This document shows positions 51,989 to 59,395 of a stretch of 64,000 nucleotides of DNA, piece by piece. Every line of letters starts with the position of its first letter. Position 1 is the stretch's first letter. The position numbers and the translations under genes were made by a program. The notes beneath the pieces are model-generated. The model was not told the DNA's origin. It did not search any database and was given only the letters and a program-made list of their open reading frames with translations. Source of the stretch: Clostridia bacterium (GTDB lineage: Bacteria; Bacillota; Clostridia; Oscillospirales; CAG-272); assembly GCA_017446155.1 (NCBI GenBank), contig JAFSRI010000001.1, positions 24,255 to 88,254 of the forward strand, given 5' to 3'.

Positions 51989-52603
51989 GTGAAAAAGGTT
52001 ATAGCGACTGTAATTTGCATGGCGCTTGTAGTCTCAATGACTGGTTGTGGTAAAAAAGTTGAGATAGAGTCTGAGATATACTATTGCGAGAACTGCGGAA
52101 GCGAATCTTCAGATGTAAAAGAATCTGAAAATGGATACTATTGCTATGATTGCATAATAAATAACGGGTATCAGAAATGCCTTGAGTGTGGCATGTATTA
52201 TGAGAATGACGGATGGGACTGTAATGAAGTGTATTGTCACAACTGTTTTGAGGACAAAGGGAAAATATGTTTCCTTTGTGGGCAATCTTTCGGTGAAATG
52301 GTTTCGTTAGAGATAAATGGTGAAGAATATTACATTTGTCCTGATTGCGCTACAGACTACTTTGCAAATATCGAGCCTATTATACCAGTTGATTGCTGCA
52401 TAGAGTGTGGACATTTATACCCCCTCGGAAATTACTATTACGAGCACTACATTTTCGATGGAGCATCAATATGCCAAGATTGTTTGATAAAGTGTGGTTA
52501 TGAGAAGTGTGAAAGATGCGATAGATACACTGACGAGGGATTAATAGATGGTATTTGTGGGTACTGCATTGAAATAGAGAATAATAGTAATAACGCGTAT
52601 TAA
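51989..52603 (+). CDS. Cysteine-rich lipoprotein with five tandem double-CxxC (zinc-ribbon-like) units
   Basis: A 204-residue protein starting at GTG. A lipoprotein signal ends at lipobox MTGC (Cys20), so it should sit outside the membrane. The rest holds ten CxxC pairs arranged as five units: Cys33/36+52/55, 64/67+83/86, 94/97+117/120, 137/140+162/165, 174/177+190/193. Each unit has CxxCG-like followed 13-22 residues later by YxCxxC, as in LIM-like or zinc-ribbon repeats. Cytoplasmic zinc ribbons are common; an extracytoplasmic five-fold array is unusual. Codon use and base content are AT-rich compared with neighbours, suggesting transfer. Metal or redox role is inference. Confidence 0.75.
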   Translation: MKKVIATVICMALVVSMTGCGKKVEIESEIYYCENCGSESSDVKESENGYYCYDCIINNGYQKCLECGMYYENDGWDCNEVYCHNCFEDKGKICFLCGQSFGEMVSLEINGEEYYICPDCATDYFANIEPIIPVDCCIECGHLYPLGNYYYEHYIFDGASICQDCLIKCGYEKCERCDRYTDEGLIDGICGYCIEIENNSNNAY

Positions 52604-52757
52604 AGACTTAGTACAAAGAGAGATAAATGTCAGTGTGCCGGTGTAACACATTCCTTTTAATGCACCCCCAGCGCAAATTCTATCCAAATATGATTTCCTT
52701 TCCAATAAAAATTATTCTGACAAATGGATTGATAAGAAGAATAATAACAAAAAAACA

Positions 52758-52791
52758 AAGTCCTTTGCATTAATTTGCAGAGGGCTTTTTT
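52758..52791 (+). terminator. Terminator after the zinc-ribbon lipoprotein
   Basis: A 12-bp stem with two GU pairs (52758-52769 with 52776-52787), 6-nt loop and T6 run. Confidence 0.75.
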
Positions 52792-52955
52792 CTATACCCT
52801 TGCTTCAAGGCAAGTTCATAAAAAATCACCCACCAAAAAAATGTCTTCATTCATTTCATTCAGACATTTTTTCTCCCTGGAGGATCCACAAGAACCAATG
52901 GAACCACAAGCCCCACTGCTCCACCACCTCCACAAGAAACAGAGGGATAAATTTA

Positions 52956-53237
52956 TTCAATAAATAGCCAAATATATAGGCATTTATTATCTTTTTTAAA
53001 TATTTTCCTATTTATTTCAATAAATATTGCCCTCTATTTAAAAAGATATTTATGAGAAAGATTCACATAAATCTTCAATCAATTTATCTTAATCCTTGGG
53101 GGCAAGATTTAGAAGAAAGATTCATAAATATTTATGCCATTTATTAGGGGCAAATATATTAGAAAGATTCAGATATTTTTCAATAAATATTTTTCTATTT
53201 GTGAGGGGATTTATTTATGGATATATGAGAAAGATTC
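52956..53237. repeat. Degenerate AT-rich direct repeat array
   Basis: The 11-mer AGAAAGATTCA occurs at 53055-53065, 53114-53124 and 53161-53171, and its first ten bases at 53228-53237. Three copies are preceded 15-25 bases upstream by a GGGG tract (GGGGGCAA, GGGGCAA, GGGGATT). A second 10-mer TTCAATAAAT occurs at 52956, 53016 and 53179. Unit lengths of about 47-67 bases vary, so this is an eroded tandem array or iteron-like set, not CRISPR. It lies in an 855-base stretch (52604-53458) with no supportable gene. Confidence 0.6.
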
Positions 53238-53343
53238 TTTTGTAAATTGAATAAAGAAAACCATATATATGGGATTTTTTAGAGGATATTTTTAATTGGT
53301 CAATTTTGAAAAAAGATGGTTGTCAGAAAACAAAAACAAACTT

Positions 53344-53374
53344 AAAAAGCCCTCTCGTGAGGGCTTTTTATTTT
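53344..53374 (+). terminator. Bidirectional terminator before the fucosidase gene
   Basis: A perfect 11-bp stem AAAAAGCCCTC (53344-53354) with GAGGGCTTTTT (53359-53369) and T-runs on both strands, so it can end transcripts from both sides, including the leftward fucosidase. Confidence 0.85.
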
Positions 53375-53458
53375 TCAAAAATCTATCGGGCATGCTCGGT
53401 AAAACATAAAAATCCGATCGATTATAAAACGAATTTTTATCGTTCAATGTCGCCGTTT

Positions 53459-54754
53459 TCAGTCTTTCAAGAACAATTCGATTACGGGAATCGTTACGTT
53501 GGGTTTTACGACCGGAAGATCGATAAGAGTTATCGTAGTATTTTCGTCGGCGATCTCTTCATCGTGGAAGAACAACTCGCTTCCGTCGTGCAAAAACTGC
53601 GCGTAATCTATTTTTCCGGCAAATCCGTGAAGTTCGAGCTTCGAAAACGGATAGTCGAGCATATGAATATAGATGCGTTTTCCGTCATCGCTCTGCGTAA
53701 GACGGCAACCGTCCGGCTCTTCAAATTCCGGGTCGGCCATAGTGCAACCGTAAATCGAGCGAGAATTGTATTTCATCCAATCGCCATAGGCTTTAAGGGC
53801 GTTCTCGGCTCTGTAATCGAGGTATCCTCTCGACGTGGGTCCGACGTTCATTATAAGGTTGCCTCCGCGGGATACAGTCTTGATAAGAAGCCCTATCAAC
53901 ATCTCGGGCGATTTCCACGTCGTTTCATCTCTGAAATATCCCCAAGATCCTGAAAGCGTCTGGCAGCCTTCCCATATCAAACGTTCGCCTGTTTCTTTAT
54001 CCTTCGGCCAATCGGTCACTCTCGACTGTTCCGGCGTACTTATATCCTGTTCTATTTCCGTTCTGTGATTTATTATAATACCCGGTTGAAGTTTTCTCGT
54101 CAGATCTATAAGTTTTTCCGCTTCCCAATCGTCCTTGCCCTTTGCCTTCATCCAATCTCTCGGCTGAGGGTTCTTTGAATATGAAAAATCATACCAAAGA
54201 ATATCTATCTTGCCGTAATTGGTCAAAAGTTCCGTCACTTGATTGCGCATATACTCGGCGTATCTGTGCATATCTCTGCCTTCGTTCAGTTCTTTGGCGT
54301 TTTCATCATATCTTCTCTGATGAAACCCGTCGATCGTAAAATCGGGGTGATGCCAATCGAGCAACGAATAATAAAAACCTATCTTCAATCCCTCCGCTCT
54401 GAAAGCGTCAACGTATTCTCTTACAAGGTCGCGGCCGTATGCCGTGTTTGTTATTTTATAATCGGTATATTTCGTGTCGAAAAGGCAAAATCCCTCGTGA
54501 TGTTTGGTGGTGAGCACCGCATATTTCATTCCGGCGTTTTTCGCCTGTCTAGCCCATTCTCTCGCGTCGAGCATATCAGGGTTAAAATATTTAAAATACT
54601 GTTCGTATTTCGCCTCCGGTATCATTTCTTTCTGTTTTATCCACTCGTGTCTTGCGGGCAGCGCGTACAGCCCGAAATGAATGAACATTCCGAATCTGTC
54701 GTGAATGAACCAATCGGTATTTCCCGGCGTATTTTTTACAGTGTATTTTGACAT
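53459..54754 (-). CDS. GH29 alpha-L-fucosidase
   Basis: A 431-residue protein. Family features: FGMFIHFGLYALPARHEW, YAVLTTKHHEGFCLFDTKYTDY, KIGFYYSLLDWHHPD and KIDILWYDFSYS, in which the second Asp is the likely nucleophile. NLIMNVGPTSRGYLDYRAENAL is the usual end of the catalytic barrel. No signal peptide, so fucose is released inside the cell. The start has GGGGG; a structured leader lies upstream. Monocistronic. Confidence 0.93.
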   Translation of the reverse strand: MSKYTVKNTPGNTDWFIHDRFGMFIHFGLYALPARHEWIKQKEMIPEAKYEQYFKYFNPDMLDAREWARQAKNAGMKYAVLTTKHHEGFCLFDTKYTDYKITNTAYGRDLVREYVDAFRAEGLKIGFYYSLLDWHHPDFTIDGFHQRRYDENAKELNEGRDMHRYAEYMRNQVTELLTNYGKIDILWYDFSYSKNPQPRDWMKAKGKDDWEAEKLIDLTRKLQPGIIINHRTEIEQDISTPEQSRVTDWPKDKETGERLIWEGCQTLSGSWGYFRDETTWKSPEMLIGLLIKTVSRGGNLIMNVGPTSRGYLDYRAENALKAYGDWMKYNSRSIYGCTMADPEFEEPDGCRLTQSDDGKRIYIHMLDYPFSKLELHGFAGKIDYAQFLHDGSELFFHDEEIADENTTITLIDLPVVKPNVTIPVIELFLKD

Positions 54755-54792
54755 TTCTTTTTATCCCCCGTTTTAATATTCGGTCAAATAAA

Positions 54793-54845
54793 AAATCGTC
54801 ATTTAAGCGGCAGAGTTATTTTTCCCGTCGCTTATCCGACGATTT
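54793..54845 (-). promoter_or_regulatory. Two-part hairpin in the fucosidase leader
   Basis: AAATCGTC (54793-54800) pairs with GACGATTT (54838-54845); inside, AAGCG (54805-54809) pairs with CGCTT (54829-54833), with small symmetric internal loops. It sits between the promoter (54857-54884) and the start codon (54754), without a terminator T-run on the coding strand, so a folding or binding role is possible. Confidence 0.45.
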
Positions 54846-54856
54846 CTTTATATTTT

Positions 54857-54884
54857 ATTATACAGATATTTTACCAAAAGTCAA
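54857..54884 (-). promoter_or_regulatory. Promoter of the fucosidase gene
   Basis: On the minus strand TTGACT (54879-54884), 16 bases, TATAAT (54857-54862). Confidence 0.6.
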
Positions 54885-54973
54885 TATCGCGCCGAATTTA
54901 TGACGGGGGTAACATCATTTTTATGTGCCTGGAGCAAACGCTTCTCATTCATCTGCCGCCGTCACTTTTTATT

Positions 54974-56245
54974 TTAACTGCTCGCCTCTTTGTCCGCAAT
55001 GCTTTCGCCGGCGCAAGACTCACATGATTTTTCTTCCGGCGTTCTTCTCGCAAACGATTTTTTTACAAGCCTTGTGATACCGTCGCCTGTTAAATCAATT
55101 AGCCCTTCAAGCCTTGTCAGCTTGAAAAGATATATCCGTCCTATTTCAAGCGCCGCAAAGAACAGGTAAAGCATGATAAGCGTTATAAAAACATAAAGTA
55201 CCATTCGCCAAGTCGGCTCGTATGCATATTTATAAAACCTGTTTTTCAGATAATTATCCCAAATGGCATTATGGACATGAATAATATATATTCCGAACGA
55301 CGCGCTTGAGAAAATCAGCGTAATTTTCTTTCCTGACTTTGTTCTCAGGTCAATCCGCATGAACAAAAGCAGCAGCAAAACCGAACCCAAAACGACAAAC
55401 GGTCCCGTGTAACTTATAAGAATATCGTTGCATTCATGGAATATCTCTTTGTCGGGGTATTTGTTAAATAAATAGTCGAAAACAAATCTAAAACCTGCCG
55501 TTATACCTACGCAAGCAAAATATCCGAGCAAACATAACAGTTTTTTCGGGCGGAAGCCGTCGTCATAATACTTCTTTACCGTCGCGCCGAATATATACAT
55601 TATTATAAGCCATATCGCGCTGTACCCGCCGCTGAGAACGAACAGGTCCTTATCGAATATCGTTTTATATACGGACGCTGACGCAAACAGCGCGACCGAC
55701 ATTACAAAAAGTTGCTTTTTGTTAAGTTTCTCGAGCCCCGCGTTCAGCAGCGGCATCAATATAAACAGCATGGTATACATGTTAAAATACCAAAACTGTT
55801 TTGTGCCAATGGTGAAAATAACGTCTTTATAGTCATTTATTGTTGCGCCGTATGCTTCCACCGTCGGCTGAACTATCGGTATTATCGCCCTTAAAACATC
55901 ATTAAAACCTTGAAAAATGAACGTGCATTTGTCAAAAAGCAAATACTCGCCCACTCCCCAAAATACGACAAGCGCCCATAGTCTCAGCCACCTTTTCAGC
56001 TTAAACGACGAGCCCGCGCACACAAACCCGGAAATCAATGCGAACAAATCTACGGCGCCGTAAGCCGCCGTTTCCAGCGTCCACGCGACGGCATAATTTG
56101 CCGCTCGCTCTGACGTCGCTATGTTCGACCCCGTGTAAGCATAAACCCCGCCGCGCCCGAGTATATGCAATATCAAAACGAAAACTATCGCCAATATTCT
56201 CAAAAGTTCTATTCCGTAATTTCGTTCTTGTTTTTTAATGTCCAT
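54974..56245 (-). CDS. Acyltransferase family 3 membrane protein
   Basis: A 423-residue protein with about ten membrane segments. The N-terminus RNYGIELLRILAIVFVLILHILGRGG carries the family Arg and His (LLRILA...LHILG). The rest is typical of OafA/WecH-like O-acyltransferases that modify surface glycans. A polar C-terminal tail of about 45 residues (with CESCAGES) follows the last span. Monocistronic. Confidence 0.88.
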   Translation of the reverse strand: MDIKKQERNYGIELLRILAIVFVLILHILGRGGVYAYTGSNIATSERAANYAVAWTLETAAYGAVDLFALISGFVCAGSSFKLKRWLRLWALVVFWGVGEYLLFDKCTFIFQGFNDVLRAIIPIVQPTVEAYGATINDYKDVIFTIGTKQFWYFNMYTMLFILMPLLNAGLEKLNKKQLFVMSVALFASASVYKTIFDKDLFVLSGGYSAIWLIIMYIFGATVKKYYDDGFRPKKLLCLLGYFACVGITAGFRFVFDYLFNKYPDKEIFHECNDILISYTGPFVVLGSVLLLLLFMRIDLRTKSGKKITLIFSSASFGIYIIHVHNAIWDNYLKNRFYKYAYEPTWRMVLYVFITLIMLYLFFAALEIGRIYLFKLTRLEGLIDLTGDGITRLVKKSFARRTPEEKSCESCAGESIADKEASS

Positions 56246-56677
56246 TTTTTGTTCTCCATTTTCGTTTTTCGGTATTTGTGCTTCACCGTCGATAATATAT
56301 CAACGCCATATATAATCCGCCGACAAAAATAAAAGGCACATCGGCTTTTAGTTTAAATTTGCGCAGGCGTTTTCGCATCTGCGTGGGTGTCATTGCTATT
56401 TTGTCGTTTGAACATATATTTTTTCTCATTTATTATGACGATTTTTTTACGGCCATTATTGGATCATGCGTTGATTCCAAAGCAAAAAGCCCGACAGTGC
56501 GGGCTTTTAGGCTGTGAAATTTTTTGAAAAAATACTCCCTGCGCAAATCTGCTTTTTTCATAACAACAAACGGAAATTTATACGGTTTTATTTCTTCTTC
56601 AAAATGTCAATTTATCGTTTGATTTTTCAAAAAAACAATGTTTTTTTACGGTTTTTGTATTTTTTGCGCGAAAAATA
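56246..56677. other. Gene-free stretch with an isolated terminator-like hairpin
   Basis: About 430 bases without a supportable gene. At 56485-56508 a perfect 9-bp stem AAAAGCCCG/CGGGCTTTT looks like a terminator, with its best T-run on the minus strand. No gene ends there on either strand, so it may mark a small RNA or a lost gene. Confidence 0.4.
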
Positions 56678-56706
56678 TTGACAAATGTTTTATACTTATG
56701 TATAAT
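56678..56706 (+). promoter_or_regulatory. Promoter of blaI-type gene with operator-like core
   Basis: TTGACA (56678-56683), 17 bases, TATAAT (56701-56706): both hexamers perfect. ACAAATGT (56681-56688), which overlaps the -35, fits the ACA-NN-TGT core of BlaI/MecI/CopY operators. A second dyad ATAC-TTAT-GTAT (56692-56703) overlaps the -10. Suggests autorepression. Confidence 0.6.
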
Positions 56707-56755
56707 ACAAAATACGAAAAAACTTGATCTGTGAATGAAAGGGGGCTGTATTTAG

Positions 56756-57151
56756 GTGAAAAAATTACCTGACACCGAATTTGACGTAATGAAAGTCGTG
56801 TGGGACAACACTCCCCCGGTGACGACAACCGTAATAATGGAACAGCTCGGGAACGAGCGCGGCTGGCCCGTGCCGGCGCTTATAACAATGCTTTCGCGCC
56901 TTAACGAAAAGGGATTCATCTATTCCGAAAAGAAAGGCAAGATGCGCTATTATTATCCGCTTATAAAGAAAGCCGACTACATAGAATTTGTAACGAAAGA
57001 TTTCATGAAGAAATATCATAACGATTCGTTCACCAGTTTCTATTCCACCTATTATGACATTCGCATGGTAAGCGACGAAGCGCTCAACGCCTTTGCCGCG
57101 TGGGTAAGACGGCACAGAGGCGAGTTCCGCCGCTATCAAAGCGACAAATAA
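56756..57151 (+). CDS. BlaI/MecI/CopY-family repressor
   Basis: A 131-residue winged-helix protein. LPDTEFDVMKVVWDNTPPVTTTVIMEQL and VPALITMLSRLNEKGFIYSEKKGKMRYYYP match the DNA-binding domain. A helical dimerisation part follows. Start is GTG at 56756 with AAAGGGGG about 10 bases upstream. No BlaR1/MecR1-type sensor or target gene is adjacent, so it is an orphan. It is convergent with the DUF4830 gene, with 3 bases between stops. Confidence 0.9.
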   Translation: MKKLPDTEFDVMKVVWDNTPPVTTTVIMEQLGNERGWPVPALITMLSRLNEKGFIYSEKKGKMRYYYPLIKKADYIEFVTKDFMKKYHNDSFTSFYSTYYDIRMVSDEALNAFAAWVRRHRGEFRRYQSDK

Positions 57152-57154
57152 TCT

Positions 57155-57634
57155 TTAATATTTATATTTGACGTCGGTTGAAAAACCGTGAACAAAACCC
57201 GACGCGTCGGCGGAGCATATGTCTCCGCCGATTATTTTTCCCCTGTAAACGAGGAGATTTGCGTAGACTGTGCCGTCGTAATTTTCATAATTTGTTATTT
57301 GATATGTATATCGCGTAACGTCCTTTCCTTTGTATTTTGCAAGGTTCAGTCCCTGTTCCTTTTGCATTTCGTTATATCCTATATACACCGTGTCAAATTC
57401 GCGCGGAACAGTGACCGTGACCTCTTCCACCGGCGTGCCTGATACTTCCCAGCCGAATTGAGAGAGGAATTTTATTCTGTCGTCGTTTGAATATACGTCG
57501 GAATAGCTTACTGCGGCGGAAGCCGATACCTCCCCTGACGGTATCACGGCGACGACGGTTATAATTGCGGCGAGAGCAAATATTATCACCGCTGCAAATT
57601 TTATTGTTTTTGAACGTATTGAATAAACGAACAT
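57155..57634 (-). CDS. DUF4830-type membrane-anchored protein
   Basis: A 159-residue protein with one N-terminal span (about residues 13-33) and an outer alpha/beta domain. IKFLSQFGWEVSGTPVEEVTVTVPREFDTVYIGYNEMQKEQGLNLAKYKGKDVTRYTY matches DUF4830 as I know it. Function unknown. GGAGG site; 32 bases after the lipoprotein gene, so probably co-transcribed with it. Confidence 0.75.
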   Translation of the reverse strand: MFVYSIRSKTIKFAAVIIFALAAIITVVAVIPSGEVSASAAVSYSDVYSNDDRIKFLSQFGWEVSGTPVEEVTVTVPREFDTVYIGYNEMQKEQGLNLAKYKGKDVTRYTYQITNYENYDGTVYANLLVYRGKIIGGDICSADASGFVHGFSTDVKYKY

Positions 57635-57666
57635 ATAAGCCTCCGAAAAATTGTTTCAAATCATAT

Positions 57667-58176
57667 TTATTCGGCGGCGTTTTGTTTTATACCGTCAAAC
57701 GACAAAATATCTATCTTCACATTTCCTCTCTCTATCCTATACGGGCAACGGGTCACTTTATCGAAATATGCAACGGTGTCGCCCGAAACGCACTTATATA
57801 CGTCCGTTCCGCCCGCCTTTGACGTGCTTATTTTCCATCCGCCGCCGGCGTCAAGCATAAAACATCCGAACACGTTTTCTATCTTCTCCGCCCCGCCGTC
57901 AAGTTTTATTCTCATATTTCCCGTGCAAATATAAAACTCGCCTCCGCGCATTTCATACCTCACCCCCTCAAGCTCCGCCGGCGAGATAATTTCAAGGGTA
58001 ATCCCCTCCCCTTCCTTCGCTATATTCGCCGCAAAGCCGCCATCGCACGCCTCGCTTATCTTCGCCGAAAAGTCACCGTTTTGATAAGATAAAATATCCG
58101 CCATGCCGATGCCCGACGAACAAGAGGAAAGCAGAAGCGCGCTTAATAAAATCAACCAAAAAAGAATTTTTTTCAT
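57667..58176 (-). CDS. Predicted lipoprotein of unknown function
   Basis: A 169-residue protein starting with MKKILF and a lipobox SSC (about Cys19). The rest is a small beta-rich domain with FSAKISEACDGGFAANI, YICTGNMRIKLDGG and a late CPYRIERGNVKIDI. Start at 58176 has GGAGGG; the longer reading to 58308 lacks one. Divergent from the nucleotidyltransferase gene, and paired with the DUF4830 gene. Confidence 0.75.
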   Translation of the reverse strand: MKKILFWLILLSALLLSSCSSGIGMADILSYQNGDFSAKISEACDGGFAANIAKEGEGITLEIISPAELEGVRYEMRGGEFYICTGNMRIKLDGGAEKIENVFGCFMLDAGGGWKISTSKAGGTDVYKCVSGDTVAYFDKVTRCPYRIERGNVKIDILSFDGIKQNAAE

Positions 58177-58235
58177 ATCGTTATCCCTCCGTTTTGCATA
58201 TAATAGATATGAAAGCAAAAAAATAAATATTCGTC

Positions 58236-58264
58236 TTGAATATTTTGTCTTAATGTGGTAAACT
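58236..58264 (+). promoter_or_regulatory. Promoter of the nucleotidyltransferase gene
   Basis: TTGAAT (58236-58241), 17 bases, TAAACT (58259-58264). Confidence 0.55.
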
Positions 58265-58301
58265 GTTTTCAGCAAAACATTTTTGAAACGGAGATGATTT
58301 T

Positions 58302-59189
58302 TTGACACTCGTAGTTCTTGCGGCGGGAATGGGCAGTCGCTTCGGCGGAGTAAAACAGCTCACCCCTCTTACCGAAAACGGAGAATTTGTAATCGACTTC
58401 ACGTCGTTCGACGCACTCCGCGCCGGCTTTGACCGTATAATTTTCATCATAAGAGAAGAACACAGAGATGCCTTCGAGGAAACGATAGGCGCGCGCATAC
58501 GCACAACCGGAATCAAGATCGAATACGCATATCAGCGGCCTGATCTTCCCGCCGGATACACAATTCCCGCAGAACGAAAAAAGCCGTGGGGCACGGGACA
58601 CGCGATAATGTCGGTGGGCGAGATCGACGACAACTTCGGCGTTGTCAACGCCGACGACTTCTACGGAGCCGAAACGTTCGTTCATCTTGCTGATTTTCTC
58701 AAATCAGCAAAACCGGGACAATATTGCTCTGTCGGCTATAAACTTGAAAATACGCTCAGCGAAAACGGTGCCGTATCGCGCGGCATCTGTTATGAAAAAA
58801 ACGGGTATCTGTATAAAATAGAAGAAAAGACAAAGCTCTTGCGCGAGGGCGATATTGCAGTAAATCTTGAATCCGACGGCACAAAAACACCATATCCGCT
58901 TAACAGCATCGTTTCCATGACATGTTTCGGCTTCACGCCTGAATTTGTCGGCAAAACGAAAAAACTTTTCACGGAATTTCTCGATGAAAACAAGGGCGAT
59001 CTTACGTCAAAAGAGTTCTATCTTCCTATGGCGGTGCAAAAACTCATCGACAGAGAAGAATGTTCGGTCAAACTTCTCTCCACAGGCGCCAAATGGATGG
59101 GCGTTACGTATCGTTCGGACAGCGAAGCGTTCACCGCATTTATCGCCGAACAGCGAAAACTCGGCAAATATCCCGCAAAACTCTGGTAA
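58302..59189 (+). CDS. NTP-transferase-like nucleotidyltransferase
   Basis: A 295-residue cytoplasmic protein. The signature LAAGMGSRFGGVKQLTP (residues 6-22) binds the NTP, and VNADDFYG carries the metal aspartates. GTGHAIM and GICYEKNGYLYKIEEK follow. It resembles sugar-1-phosphate nucleotidylyltransferases, but the exact sugar is not clear. Start is TTG at 58302, with GGAG 8 bases upstream. Monocistronic. Confidence 0.85.
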   Translation: MTLVVLAAGMGSRFGGVKQLTPLTENGEFVIDFTSFDALRAGFDRIIFIIREEHRDAFEETIGARIRTTGIKIEYAYQRPDLPAGYTIPAERKKPWGTGHAIMSVGEIDDNFGVVNADDFYGAETFVHLADFLKSAKPGQYCSVGYKLENTLSENGAVSRGICYEKNGYLYKIEEKTKLLREGDIAVNLESDGTKTPYPLNSIVSMTCFGFTPEFVGKTKKLFTEFLDENKGDLTSKEFYLPMAVQKLIDREECSVKLLSTGAKWMGVTYRSDSEAFTAFIAEQRKLGKYPAKLW

Positions 59190-59324
59190 AAAATTGTTTT
59201 TCCCCGCAAAGCCCGCAAGCCAAACGCAAAAAAAGAATGGTCAACGCCGTTTTCTCTTTTGCTTCGCTTGTTTCTTTGCGGGGATTTTTGTTTTTCCCAC
59301 ATATAATAATTTACAAATTACCTG

Positions 59325-59353
59325 TTGTTTTGTTCAGCCCTTTGTGATATAAT
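59325..59353 (+). promoter_or_regulatory. Promoter of the M6 metalloprotease gene
   Basis: TTGTTT (59325-59330), 17 bases, TATAAT (59348-59353). Confidence 0.6.
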
Positions 59354-59395
59354 TGATATACTCAAATTTAATCCGCTGATTCGGAGGGATTACAC

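Noticed and set aside
52775..52963. Plus-strand frame with a Pro/His-rich end
   Set aside because: Low-complexity translation of an AT-rich gap starting inside a terminator.
53041..53240. Repeat array considered as CRISPR
   Set aside because: Repeats are short, uneven and degenerate, spacers are not uniform, and no cas gene is present.
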